Positions 23,489 to 34,521 of a DNA stretch of 64,000 bases are shown in pieces. The stretch comes from Streptomyces sp. 840.1. GTDB taxonomy: Bacteria; Actinomycetota; Actinomycetes; Streptomycetales; Streptomycetaceae. The notes beneath the pieces are model-generated. The model was not told where the DNA came from. It saw nothing but the letters and a program-made list of their open reading frames with translations, and ran no database searches. The stretch is taken from NCBI RefSeq assembly GCF_003751445.1, contig NZ_RJUU01000002.1, forward strand, positions 1,240,001 to 1,304,000, in the 5' to 3' direction. Every line of letters starts with the position of its first letter. Positions within the stretch are counted from its first letter, which is position 1. A program made the position numbers and the translations under genes.

Positions 23489-24388
23489 ATGACGGAAGCC
23501 GACCCCGGGCTCTTCGGGCCCGAATCGGTCACCTGGCAGATCCACGGCGACCCGATGATGTGGGTCGCGGGGGTACGCGCCCTGTACCTCCAGGCGCTGC
23601 ACCCGCGGGCGGTGCGCGGCGTCATGCAGAACAGCGACTTCCGCAAGGACGCCTGGGGCCGGCTGATGCGCACGGCCGGATTCGTCGGGACCATCACCTA
23701 CGGCACCACCGAGGCCGCCGAGAAGGCGGGCGCCCGGGTCCGCAAGATCCACCGCCTCCTCAAGGTCACCGATCCGGACACCGGCGAGACGTACGGCGTC
23801 GACGACCCCGAACTGCTGCTCTGGGTCCACTGCGCGGAGGCCGACTCCTACCTCCAGGTCGAACGGCGCTCCGGCTACCCGCTCACCGACGCGCAGGCCG
23901 ACCGGTACATCGACGAACACCGCCGCGGCGCCCGGCTCGTCGGTCTCGACCCGGCAGCCGTACCCGCCACCACCGCACAACTGGCCTCCTACTTCGAGCG
24001 GATACGGCCCCGGCTGGCCGCCTCACCCGAGGCGCTGGACGTCGACGACTTCCTGCGACGGCCCCCCGTCCACCCCCTGCTGGTACCCGCGCGCGCCCTG
24101 CTGTGGCGGCGGGTCGCGGCGCTCGCCTACCAGTCGCTGCCCCCGTACGCCCACGAGTTGTACGGCAGACCCGCGCCGCCGGCGGCCACCGTCGACCGGC
24201 GCCTGCGCACCGCCGGAACCGTGCTGCGGAGCATCCCGGACCGGCTGCGCTGGCAGCTCCCGCCGGGCCATATCCTGAACGCCATGGCGCGGCTGGGTCC
24301 CGGCAGCCGCCCCACCCCGTACAGACTGACGAGGCAGGCAGCCATACTGGACCGGCCGGGGAGGGCGCAGCGACAGCAGGCGGAGTGA
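23489..24388 (+). CDS. MpaB/Lcp-type oxygenase (DUF2236)
   Basis: A 299-residue protein of the oxygenase MpaB / latex-clearing-protein superfamily, which are heme-dependent in studied cases. Visible are the GDPMMWVAGVRALYLQALHPRAVRGV N-terminal block, the RLMRTAGFVGTITYG block and LLLWVHCAEADSYL; the histidines in these blocks are candidates for heme ligation. The ATG has GGGAGGCAGGA upstream. The stop overlaps a possible GTG start of the kinase gene, so the two may be co-expressed. Substrate unknown. Confidence 0.82.
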   Translation: MTEADPGLFGPESVTWQIHGDPMMWVAGVRALYLQALHPRAVRGVMQNSDFRKDAWGRLMRTAGFVGTITYGTTEAAEKAGARVRKIHRLLKVTDPDTGETYGVDDPELLLWVHCAEADSYLQVERRSGYPLTDAQADRYIDEHRRGARLVGLDPAAVPATTAQLASYFERIRPRLAASPEALDVDDFLRRPPVHPLLVPARALLWRRVAALAYQSLPPYAHELYGRPAPPAATVDRRLRTAGTVLRSIPDRLRWQLPPGHILNAMARLGPGSRPTPYRLTRQAAILDRPGRAQRQQAE

Positions 24389-24405
24389 CGGGGGCGACAG
24401 CGGGG

Positions 24406-26661
<2,256 letters not shown>

Positions 26662-26718
26662 GCGCGGCGCCCCGGCCCCCGCTCTGGCCGGTGGCCGCCG
26701 TCCGTGCTACCAAGAGCC

Positions 26719-28263
26719 ATGCCCGTACCCGAGAGCTATGACGCAGTCGTCGTGGGCGGCGGCCACAACGGTCTCGTCGCCGCCGCCTACCTCGCCGGGG
26801 CCGGGCAGTCCGTCCTCGTCCTGGAACGCCTGGCCGCCACCGGGGGAGCGGCCGTCTCGACCCGGCCCTTCGCGGGCGTCGACGCCCGGCTGTCGCGCTA
26901 CTCCTACCTGGTCTCCCTGCTGCCGCCGAAGATCGTCCGGGAGCTCGGCCTCGACTTCGCCGTACGCAAACGGACCGTCTCCTCGTACACCCCGGCCGTC
27001 CGTGACGGACGCGCCACCGGGCTGCTCGTCGGCGGTGACGGCACCCGCGACTCCTTCGCCGCGCTCACCGGCTCCGACCGGGAGTACGAAGCGTGGCAGC
27101 GGTTCTACCGCCGTACCGGACAGGTCGCCGAACGGGTCTTTCCCACCCTCACCGAACCGCTGCCGACCCGTGAGGCGCTACGGGAGCGGATCGGCGACGC
27201 GGACGCCTGGCGGATGCTCTTCGAGGAGCCCATCGGCGTCGCCGTCGAGGAGAACTTCGACGACGACCTCGTACGCGGCGTGGTGCTCACCGACGCGCTG
27301 ATCGGCACCTTCGCCGACGCGCACGATTCCTCGCTCCTCCAGAACCGCTGCTTCCTCTACCACGTCATCGGCGGCGGCACCGGCGACTGGGACGTGCCGG
27401 TAGGCGGCATGGGCGCGCTCACCGACGCCCTCGCGGCGGCGGCGCGCGCGGCCGGTGCCCACATCCGCACCGGCCACGAGGCGGTCCGCATCGAGACCGA
27501 CGGAACGCACGCCGAGGTGACGGTGAGGGCGGACGGGGGCGAGCGGACCGTCGGTGCGCGCCGCGTCCTGGTCAACGCCTCGCCGCAGGCACTCGCCGCG
27601 CTCCTGGGGGACGAACCGCCGGAGCCCGCCGAGGGCGCCCAGCTGAAGGTGAACATGCTGCTCACCCGCCTGCCCCGGCTGCGCGACCGTTCGGTCGACC
27701 CGCGCGAGGCGTTCGCCGGTACCTTCCACATCGCGGAGGGGTACGGGCAGCTGGCCGGCGCCTACCGGGACGCTGCGGCGGGACGGCTGCCCGCCGTCCC
27801 GCCGTCCGAGATCTACTGCCACTCGCTGACGGACCCCTCGATCCTCGGCCCGGACCTCGCCGCCCGCGGCTACCAGACCCTCACCCTCTTCGGCCTGCAC
27901 ACCCCGGCCCGGCTCTTCGCCGCCGACAACGAGGCGACGCGCGCCGCCCTGCTCAGGGCCACGCTCGCCGAACTCGACTCCCACCTGGAGGAGCCCGTCG
28001 CCGACTGCCTGGCCCTCGACGGGAACGGCGAGCCGTGCATCGAGGCGAAGACCCCGCTCGACCTGGAGCGGGACCTGCGGCTGCCCGGCGGCCACATCTT
28101 CCACCGGGACCTCGCCTTCCCGTACGCCACCGGGGAGACCGGCCGCTGGGGCGTGGAGACCGCGCACCCCAACATCCTGCTGTGCGGGGCGGGCGCGGTG
28201 CGCGGCGGCGGCGTCAGCGGGGTCCCCGGCCACAACGCCGCGATGGCGGCGCTGGGCCGGTGA
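26719..28263 (+). CDS. FAD-dependent phytoene desaturase-like oxidoreductase
   Basis: A 514-residue flavoprotein of the phytoene desaturase/PYROXD2-like family. The N-terminal dinucleotide-binding motif is DAVVVGGGHNGLVAAAYLAGAG, with a Glu-ending second strand (VLVLERLAATGGAAVS). The C-terminal FAD-contact block is HIFHRDLAFPYATG...LLCGAGAVRGGGVSGVPGHNAA. No carotenoid gene is nearby, so a role in pigment synthesis is not supported. It is convergent with the CE7 esterase gene, with 10 bp between stops. Confidence 0.85.
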   Translation: MPVPESYDAVVVGGGHNGLVAAAYLAGAGQSVLVLERLAATGGAAVSTRPFAGVDARLSRYSYLVSLLPPKIVRELGLDFAVRKRTVSSYTPAVRDGRATGLLVGGDGTRDSFAALTGSDREYEAWQRFYRRTGQVAERVFPTLTEPLPTREALRERIGDADAWRMLFEEPIGVAVEENFDDDLVRGVVLTDALIGTFADAHDSSLLQNRCFLYHVIGGGTGDWDVPVGGMGALTDALAAAARAAGAHIRTGHEAVRIETDGTHAEVTVRADGGERTVGARRVLVNASPQALAALLGDEPPEPAEGAQLKVNMLLTRLPRLRDRSVDPREAFAGTFHIAEGYGQLAGAYRDAAAGRLPAVPPSEIYCHSLTDPSILGPDLAARGYQTLTLFGLHTPARLFAADNEATRAALLRATLAELDSHLEEPVADCLALDGNGEPCIEAKTPLDLERDLRLPGGHIFHRDLAFPYATGETGRWGVETAHPNILLCGAGAVRGGGVSGVPGHNAAMAALGR

Positions 28264-28273
28264 CCGGCGACCG

Positions 28274-29248
28274 CTACTGACCGAACGCGCCGCGCAGGGC
28301 CGCGATCTTGCGCGGCAGGTCGTACTCCGCGCCGCCCTCGTGGCCGTTGTACGTGAACACCTCGATCTCGGCCGGGCCCGCGTAGCGGTGGTAGGCGGCG
28401 AACACCGTGGACGAGGGGCAGATCTTGTCCATCAGCCCCACCGAGAACCACGCCGGGGCGGTGGCCCGCGCCGCGAAGTTCACCCCGTCGAAGTAGGACA
28501 GGGTCTCCATCGCCTCGTCGATCCGGAAGCGGTGCCCGGACAGCCAGCGGGCGATCTCCGCGTACGGTCCCGCGTCCGTGATCTGCGAGGCGCGCCGGTA
28601 GTGGCAGAGGAACGGCACATCGGCGACGGCCGCCACGACGTCGTCGCGCAGCCCGGCGACGGCGAGCGCGAGGCCGCCGCCCTGGCTGCCGCCGAGCACC
28701 GCCACCCGCGTGGCGTCCACCGCGTCATGCGCCTTCACGGCGTCGACGGCCCGCACCGCGTCCGTGATCAGCCGGCGGTAGTAGTGCCGGTAGGGGTCCT
28801 CGATGCCCCGGGTCAGGAAGCCGGGGGAGGAGGAGCCGTTCCCGTCCGGCCCGATGTCCACGGTGTCGGCGGTGTTCTTGCCGCCGCCGCCCTGACCCCG
28901 GTTGTCCATGATCAGGTGCGCGTAGCCCAGGGCGCTCCAGGTCAGCCAGGAGTACGGGATGCCCCGGCCGCCGTTGTACCCGATGTACTGCACCACGGCG
29001 GGCAGCGGGCCGGAACGGGCCCTGGGCAGCATCAGCCAGGCCTTCACCGGCTGTCCGCCCCAGCCGCGGAACGTCACGTCGAAGACGTCGACGGTGGCGA
29101 ATCCGGCGTCGTACGGGACGAACCCGGCGTCCAGCTCGAACCGGGACGCCTCGGTCAGCGTCTTCGCCCAGAAGGCGTCGAAGTCGGCCGGCTCCTCCGG
29201 CTCCGGCCGGTAGTCGCGCAGCCGGTCCAGTGGCATGTCGAACAGCAA
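28274..29248 (-). CDS. CE7 acetyl esterase (acetylxylan esterase / cephalosporin-C deacetylase type)
   Basis: A 324-residue carbohydrate esterase family 7 enzyme, cytoplasmic because it has no signal peptide. It removes acetyl groups from small sugars and oligosaccharides. Motifs are the RGQG block (MDNRGQGGG), the nucleophile motif GGSQGGG, the acid in GLMDKICPSS and the base in YNGHEGG. The start is TTG with GAGGAG 8 nt upstream, within the last codons of the PL8 gene; the next in-frame ATG is four codons on. It is the last gene of the polysaccharide operon and probably deacetylates imported oligosaccharides. Confidence 0.92.
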   Translation of the reverse strand: MLFDMPLDRLRDYRPEPEEPADFDAFWAKTLTEASRFELDAGFVPYDAGFATVDVFDVTFRGWGGQPVKAWLMLPRARSGPLPAVVQYIGYNGGRGIPYSWLTWSALGYAHLIMDNRGQGGGGKNTADTVDIGPDGNGSSSPGFLTRGIEDPYRHYYRRLITDAVRAVDAVKAHDAVDATRVAVLGGSQGGGLALAVAGLRDDVVAAVADVPFLCHYRRASQITDAGPYAEIARWLSGHRFRIDEAMETLSYFDGVNFAARATAPAWFSVGLMDKICPSSTVFAAYHRYAGPAEIEVFTYNGHEGGAEYDLPRKIAALRGAFGQ

Positions 29249-29252
29249 GGGT

Positions 29253-31685
29253 CTAGCTCCTCTTCAGGGTGAGGTTGAGGGTTGCGCCGTGGCGGCCGGC
29301 GGTGTCGGCGGTGATCCGGATGCCGCCGCCGGCCGGTGCGGCGCTCACGCCGGGGTCGGCGGAGACGACGGTCAGCCCCCGCAGCGCCAGGTCGAGCACG
29401 ACGGAGGACCGCAGCTGCGTCGGGTCGGACAGGGAGACGGTCACCGTCTTGCCCTCGGGCCTGACCAGGACCGAGGCGGGACCGTCCGAGGCGAGCTCCT
29501 GCGCGGCCCCCGCCGCCCAGAAGTTCGCGGCGAGCAGCCCGTCCGCGCCGCGGCGTACCGCGTGCACGGCGGTGGAGTCCGAGACCAGGGTCACCGGCGG
29601 CGCGGAGGCCCACTGCTCCGTGCGGTCGGCCGATGCCGCCGGTGCCTGGAGCCAGAAGTAGCCGGCCCCGCCCGGGGCGGTTCCGTGGTCCTGCCACAGC
29701 GTCAGGTAGGGGCGGGTGACGGAGGTGTCGGTGCCGTACTTGAGGTTGATCTCGCGCCAGGTCGCGGTCCGGTCCTCACGCAGCCCGTGCAGGGTGACGG
29801 GCTCCGGGAAGACGTAGCCGCCGGTCCCGGCCAGGTGCAGCCACCGCACCCCGTCCAGCTGATCAGACCAGCCGGTGTCCGCCGGGGCGGCCTCGCCGTT
29901 GACGAGCAGCGCCGCCTGCGGGTCCCGCAGCTTCCGGTTCTCCACGACCGTCTCGGCCGTGCCGGCGTCGGCGGTGATGCCGGAACCCACGCACGCGATG
30001 ACGTCGTCCAGGCAGAACCAGCTCTTCAGCCCCTGCAGCGAACTGCCGAACGCCCGCAGCTCCATGCCGTACGCGCCGAGCGTCGTCGCGGGCAGCGCGG
30101 TGCCGCCCGCCCAGTCGGCGGTGCTGGTGGTGCGCTGGCCCGCGGCGTCGGCGGGGCGGCCCGCGATGACCGTGGTGCCGGGCAGCCGTGCCGGGTCGAC
30201 CGTCGGCCAGTAGTCCTCGCTGTAGTGGCCGAGGTCGTCGGTGTAGAGGAGCACCATGCCGTCGGAGAGGTGCCAGGCGTGCAGGTTCTCGTTCTGGATC
30301 GACTCGTAGTTGTAGATCCGGGACGAGTACGCGGAGATGCCGAGCGCGAACGAGGGCCGGTGGTGGGCCGCCTTGTCCATCCGGGGGTGCTGCTTGTGGG
30401 CGACCAGCGGACCGCGCGCCGGCACCGGCGACGCGATGACCTGCCGGGCGGCGACGAGCGAGGCGAGGTCGGTGACCGCGAGGAAGTCCCGGTAGGTGTC
30501 CTCGGCGATCCACTGCTTGACGAGGGCGGTGAACCGGTCGGCCGTCTCGCCGGGGAAGCCGGGGATCAGCCGGACCACCGCCTCGATGACCGTCTGCGCC
30601 GAGACGTGGCCCTGTTTGCTCGGGCGGGCGATCTCGCGCCCGCACACCGATGCCATCACGTCGCCGCGCGCCAGCAGCGGGTCGAAACCCTCGTCGACCC
30701 AGCCCCGGACGTTGTCCAGGTCGGGATCGGTGACCGTCCACGCCGTACCGGCCAGGAGGTTCAGCAGCCGTGAGAGGTTGTTGAGCAGCTCCTTGCCGTA
30801 GCCGCCGTTGTACGGGTGCTTGTAGTGCTGGAGGAACGAGCCGTCGGAGTAGAAGCCCTCCCCCGTACCCTCGGCCGCCGCGCTCGCGTCGTTGTAGGCG
30901 AGGACGCTGTTGGCGCCCGAACCCTCGACGTCCGAAAGAGCGTCACGGACCCGGGCCAGGTCGTCCCCGCTGTCGCGGAGCACGGCGTTCACGGCGACGA
31001 CGGTGGAGATCCACACCCGGTTGGCGCCGGTCGCGATCTGCCGGTCGGCCCGCCACAGGTTCGGGTCGGGCGTGTAGTGCAGGACGGCCGCCGTGATCCG
31101 GGCGAGCCGCTCCGCGCCCAGCGCGTCGTACAGCAGCACGGTCGCGTCGTTGAGCGCGAGCGCGGAGCCGATCTCCCAGTCCCAGTCGTTGTCGAAACGG
31201 GTGTGGCCGGGGCCGTAACGGTTGGTCAGCATCCAGTCGAGGCCGGCCAGCAGCAGATCGCGCAGTGCGGTGTCGCCGTACTGCGGGGTGCCGGGTACGG
31301 CCCACGCGGTCGCGACCGTGGCGAGCCGCTTGAACGAGGTCGTGACGTGGTTGGAGAGTGTGGTGCTGGTCAGGTCGGGGAACAGCCCGTCGCTGCGCGT
31401 GGGGTCCAGGCCCTTGACGGCGGTCGTCGCGGCCTTGCCGGTCCTGGCCACGGCGGCGGCGATCTGCGGGTCGCTCAGGTCGAGGCCGGGGCCGCCCGTG
31501 AGCAGGGTGTGCCACCGGGTGCGCAGGGAGGCGGCGTCGTCGACCGGGTCCGCGGCGGCGGCTCGGGCGCTGCCCGCCGGGAGCACGAGCGGCAGGGCGG
31601 CGGCCGCGCCGATGGCCGCCGCGCCCGCCAGGACGGTGCGGCGGGTGGTGGTGCCGTTGGTGCCGGAGGTGGTGCCTGGGGTCAT
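29253..31685 (-). CDS. Polysaccharide lyase family 8, Tat-exported
   Basis: An 810-residue secreted lyase of family PL8 (hyaluronate, chondroitin or xanthan lyase). It cleaves uronic-acid glycosidic bonds by beta-elimination. Residues 1-45 are a twin-arginine signal (TTTRRTVLAGAAAIGAAAALP). The alpha/alpha-toroid domain carries the catalytic Asn (TGANRVWIS) and the His/Tyr region (YSDGSFLQHYKHPYNGGYG). Beta-sandwich domains follow, with NENLHAWHLSDGMVLLY. The chosen ATG has GAGGG 9 nt upstream; the open frame extends further upstream only as an antisense-type shadow. Substrate within PL8 cannot be told from motifs alone. Confidence 0.9.
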   Translation of the reverse strand: MTPGTTSGTNGTTTRRTVLAGAAAIGAAAALPLVLPAGSARAAAADPVDDAASLRTRWHTLLTGGPGLDLSDPQIAAAVARTGKAATTAVKGLDPTRSDGLFPDLTSTTLSNHVTTSFKRLATVATAWAVPGTPQYGDTALRDLLLAGLDWMLTNRYGPGHTRFDNDWDWEIGSALALNDATVLLYDALGAERLARITAAVLHYTPDPNLWRADRQIATGANRVWISTVVAVNAVLRDSGDDLARVRDALSDVEGSGANSVLAYNDASAAAEGTGEGFYSDGSFLQHYKHPYNGGYGKELLNNLSRLLNLLAGTAWTVTDPDLDNVRGWVDEGFDPLLARGDVMASVCGREIARPSKQGHVSAQTVIEAVVRLIPGFPGETADRFTALVKQWIAEDTYRDFLAVTDLASLVAARQVIASPVPARGPLVAHKQHPRMDKAAHHRPSFALGISAYSSRIYNYESIQNENLHAWHLSDGMVLLYTDDLGHYSEDYWPTVDPARLPGTTVIAGRPADAAGQRTTSTADWAGGTALPATTLGAYGMELRAFGSSLQGLKSWFCLDDVIACVGSGITADAGTAETVVENRKLRDPQAALLVNGEAAPADTGWSDQLDGVRWLHLAGTGGYVFPEPVTLHGLREDRTATWREINLKYGTDTSVTRPYLTLWQDHGTAPGGAGYFWLQAPAASADRTEQWASAPPVTLVSDSTAVHAVRRGADGLLAANFWAAGAAQELASDGPASVLVRPEGKTVTVSLSDPTQLRSSVVLDLALRGLTVVSADPGVSAAPAGGGIRITADTAGRHGATLNLTLKRS

Positions 31686-31695
31686 GGCGCTGCCC

Positions 31696-32847
31696 TCACA
31701 GAAGGTGTCGGCGGTCGACGGCCGCGGCGAGCGCCGCATGGCCGGAAGGGTTGGGATGGAGCCCGTCGCCGCTGTCGTACGCGGGCCGCAGCCGCTCGGG
31801 GTGGTCCGGGTCGCGCAGTGCCGCGTCGAAGTCGGCCACGGCGTCGAAGACCCGGCCGGTCCGCACCGCCGCGTTGATCCGCAGCCGCACCGTCTCCAGC
31901 TCCGGCGTCCAGCGGGTCCAGCCGCCGAACGGGGCGATCGTCGCGCCGACCGCCCGCAGCCCGGCGTCCCGGGCGCGCAGCACCAGCTGCCGGTACCCGG
32001 CCAGGACGAGCGCGGGATCGGTCTGGCTCGGCGGCTGCTGGAGGTCGTTGACGCCGAGGTGGACCAGGACGGTCCGCAGCCCGGGGAGCGAGAGCACATC
32101 GCGGTCGAACCGGGCCTGTCCGCCGGGTCCGAACCGCGCGTCGTCCAGCAGCACCCGGTTGCCACTGATGCCGAGGTCGGCGACCGACGCGCCCGGCAGC
32201 CGACGGGCCAGCTGGTCGGGCCAGCGCAGCCCGGAGTCGTCGGGGGTGCCGACGCCCTCCGCGATGGAGTCGCCGAGCACCGCGATCACCGGCCCGTGCG
32301 CGCCCGTCACCTCGACGCCCGTCAGCAGGTACACCGACGTGGTGCGCTCCCCGTCGACGTCGTGCGAGGCATGGGTGTTGCGGTGGAAGGACAACGGCCC
32401 GGTGGGGCCCGGCAGTTCGGTGCGAACCGTCAGCAGGGACGCCTCGGCGGCCCGCAGACCGGCGACCGCGTCACTGGTCAGCGAGGCTCCCGAGGCCAGC
32501 CACGCCTGCCGCTGCCCGCCGAACGTGACGGGCCGCCCGCCGGCGGTCACCGGGCCGATCAGCACGGGTACGGCGCCGAAGGCGTGCCCGTAGCGCAGCC
32601 GCACCTGGCCGCCCGCCGTCAGCCGGACGCGCGCGGTGAACACGGCGTCGGTCAGCCCGGCGCTCGCCACCGCATCGGTGTCGGTCGGCGCGGTCTGCGC
32701 GGTCGCCCAGGAGGTCGTCCAGCGCGAGCGGCGCGCGCCGCCGGACGCGCCGTCGGCGGCCTGGGCGCCGGGCGCCGCCACCGCGACGGCGGCCAGTCCG
32801 GCCGCCGCCGTCAGCACCCCGCGTCTCGCGGGCCCCCGGCCGCTCAC
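31696..32847 (-). CDS. Secreted SGNH/GDSL esterase
   Basis: A 383-residue SGNH hydrolase with an N-terminal export signal of Tat-like form (RGPARRGVLTAAAGLAAVAVAAPGAQA). A beta-rich domain precedes the catalytic domain, which has the block I motif VIAVLGDSIAEG, the Gly in SGNRVL, block III HLGVNDL and the C-terminal DGLHPN with Asp and His. It probably deacetylates the polysaccharide outside the cell, complementing the lyase. I chose the GTG that overlaps the upstream stop by 4 nt (GTGA); a GTG three codons earlier is possible. Confidence 0.9.
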   Translation of the reverse strand: MSGRGPARRGVLTAAAGLAAVAVAAPGAQAADGASGGARRSRWTTSWATAQTAPTDTDAVASAGLTDAVFTARVRLTAGGQVRLRYGHAFGAVPVLIGPVTAGGRPVTFGGQRQAWLASGASLTSDAVAGLRAAEASLLTVRTELPGPTGPLSFHRNTHASHDVDGERTTSVYLLTGVEVTGAHGPVIAVLGDSIAEGVGTPDDSGLRWPDQLARRLPGASVADLGISGNRVLLDDARFGPGGQARFDRDVLSLPGLRTVLVHLGVNDLQQPPSQTDPALVLAGYRQLVLRARDAGLRAVGATIAPFGGWTRWTPELETVRLRINAAVRTGRVFDAVADFDAALRDPDHPERLRPAYDSGDGLHPNPSGHAALAAAVDRRHLL

Positions 32848-33920
32848 TGCGGGCACGCGCCGGTCGGGGTGTACTCGCTGCCGTAGGTGCCGACCGCGTC
32901 GCCGCCGGTGTTGCCGCTCATGGTGTTGGTGCAGACGGGGCCCTGCGGGGTGCGCATGAACTTGATGCCGCCGCCGGCGTTGCCCGTGATCGTGTTGCCG
33001 TAGACGCTGGTGGCGGTGCCGTCGGTGGCGGTGTCACCGCCGAGCCGGATGCCCGAGCCGACGTTGTCGTGGATGGTGTTGTAGCGGAAGATGTTGCCAC
33101 TGCCGCGTGCGTCGAGCCCGCCGGAGCTGGGGTCCTGCTGTTCGCTGCAGTCGTTGTACTCGACGTAGTTGTTGGTCGAGTTCTCCTTCACGTCGACGCA
33201 CTCGTTGCCCCGGGTGGCGATCGTGTTGTGGTGGATGCGGTTGTTGCGGCTGATGTCGGGGGCCGCGTCCGGGGCGCCGTTCGCACCCTGCTGCTCGGGG
33301 GCCGTGCCGAGGTAGATGCCCTCGCCGTTCTTGCCGCCCCCGCCGAACCTGAAGTCCGCGACGCCGCAGTCGGTGATGGTGTTGCCCGAGATCTCGGCGC
33401 CCGTCACCAGGTAGCGCACCCGCAGGCATTCGTCCGCCGCGTTCTTCAGGGTCATATCGGTGATACGCAGACCGCCCACACCGTTACCCGGAGTCGTGCT
33501 CATGACATAGATGAGCTTGAGGCGGTACCCGGACACATCGCCGGCCGAGCCGTGCAGCCCGTCCACGGTGAAGCCGTTCAGCGTCGTCGAGTCGTGCTGC
33601 ACCTGGATGATCCGGGCGTCACCGGCGCCCTTCACCACGGCGTTCGACGGACCGGTGACGGTGACCCCGGCGCGCTTGGTCACGACATCCTGCTTGTACG
33701 TACCGGCGGCCAGGTTCACCACCGCGCCCGTCGGCGCCAGATCGACCGCCTTCTGGATCGTGGCGAACGGGGACGCCGCCGACGTACCGGAGTTGGTGTC
33801 GCTGCCGGACGGCGATACGTAGTACGCGGTGGCAGCGGCTGCCGCGGAGGGCGGGGAGAGGACGAGCGGGGCGCCGACGGCGAGCGCCGCGACGAGGGTG
33901 GTGCGCAGTGCGTGGCTCAT
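32844..33920 (-). CDS. Secreted right-handed beta-helix protein
   Basis: A 358-residue exported protein with a Sec signal (residues 1-29, ending SAAAAA). It starts with the DUF1565-like YYVSPSGSDTNSGTSAASPFATIQKAVDLA block found in pectate-lyase-like proteins. The rest is built from beta-helix coils (RNNRIHHNTIATRGNECVDVKENS, NIFRYNTIHDNVGSGIRL, SVYGNTITGNAGGGIKF). It resembles PL9/PL1-like and chondroitinase-B-like folds. It may be a lyase, epimerase or binding protein; catalytic residues are not certain. AGGAGG lies 8 nt before the ATG, and the gene overlaps the YesL stop by 4 nt. Confidence 0.88.
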   Translation of the reverse strand: MSHALRTTLVAALAVGAPLVLSPPSAAAAATAYYVSPSGSDTNSGTSAASPFATIQKAVDLAPTGAVVNLAAGTYKQDVVTKRAGVTVTGPSNAVVKGAGDARIIQVQHDSTTLNGFTVDGLHGSAGDVSGYRLKLIYVMSTTPGNGVGGLRITDMTLKNAADECLRVRYLVTGAEISGNTITDCGVADFRFGGGGKNGEGIYLGTAPEQQGANGAPDAAPDISRNNRIHHNTIATRGNECVDVKENSTNNYVEYNDCSEQQDPSSGGLDARGSGNIFRYNTIHDNVGSGIRLGGDTATDGTATSVYGNTITGNAGGGIKFMRTPQGPVCTNTMSGNTGGDAVGTYGSEYTPTGACPQ

Positions 33921-34519
33921 GGGGTGTGCCTCCTGGGATCGGCGAAGGACAGAGCGAGCAGTACGGGAATGCTCGGGCCGAGCAGCAGTGGCCCCAGCGG
34001 AACGACGAGGGAGAGCAGTACGGCGGAGACCACCGCACCGAGCAGGGCGGTGCCCCGGGCGGCCGAGCCGAAGCCGAGCGCCAGCGCGCGGCGGGTCCAG
34101 TCGCGGAGCGTGCCGCCGGGCGTCCGGCCGGCCTCGGCCGCCAGCGCCACATGGTGGATGACCAGCGCGGCCGCGATGCCCGCCTGGGCGGCGAGCAGTA
34201 CGAAGGTCCACGGCTCCGAACGGCCCAGCAGATAGACGATGTTGGCGCTCAGGACGGCCGCCGCCGCCGTGGAGGCCAGCCCGTGCCGCCACATCGAGCG
34301 CCAGTACCGGGGGAAGGCCGCGAAGGTGTTGGCGAAGCAGTGGCTGTCTCCCTCGGCCCGCCACCGCTGGAGACCGTGCGCCATCGCGGCGAGCGCGGGC
34401 AGCCAGGTGACCACCCCCAGCGACAGCACGACGAACGCGGCGCCGGCGGCGGCCGGGTAGGCCACGAACTCCAGCCGCCGCAGCAGCGTCGGCCAGCTGG
34501 ACGAGAGAGTTGCCTGCAT
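33917..34519 (-). CDS. YesL family membrane protein (DUF624)
   Basis: A 200-residue membrane protein with about five hydrophobic segments and the YesL-type pattern near residue 60-85 (HCFANTFAAFPRYWRSMWRHG). In Bacillus yesL lies in a rhamnogalacturonan-degradation locus, and such proteins are repeatedly found beside sugar ABC transporters of uronate-rich polysaccharides. Biochemical function unknown. It starts 2 nt after the heparinase-like gene ends and overlaps the beta-helix gene (ATGA). Confidence 0.82.
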   Translation of the reverse strand: MQATLSSSWPTLLRRLEFVAYPAAAGAAFVVLSLGVVTWLPALAAMAHGLQRWRAEGDSHCFANTFAAFPRYWRSMWRHGLASTAAAAVLSANIVYLLGRSEPWTFVLLAAQAGIAAALVIHHVALAAEAGRTPGGTLRDWTRRALALGFGSAARGTALLGAVVSAVLLSLVVPLGPLLLGPSIPVLLALSFADPRRHTP

Positions 34520-34521
34520 GA

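Noticed and set aside
26719..28263. Carotenoid biosynthesis role for the phytoene-desaturase-like gene
   Set aside because: No crtE, crtB or cyclase is adjacent, and the family includes many flavoproteins with other substrates, so only the family name is kept.
31686..32165. N-terminal extension of the PL8 lyase to about 970 residues
   Set aside because: The Tat signal peptide begins at the ATG at 31,685 with a ribosome site upstream. The extension reads through the SGNH gene in another frame and is not credible protein.
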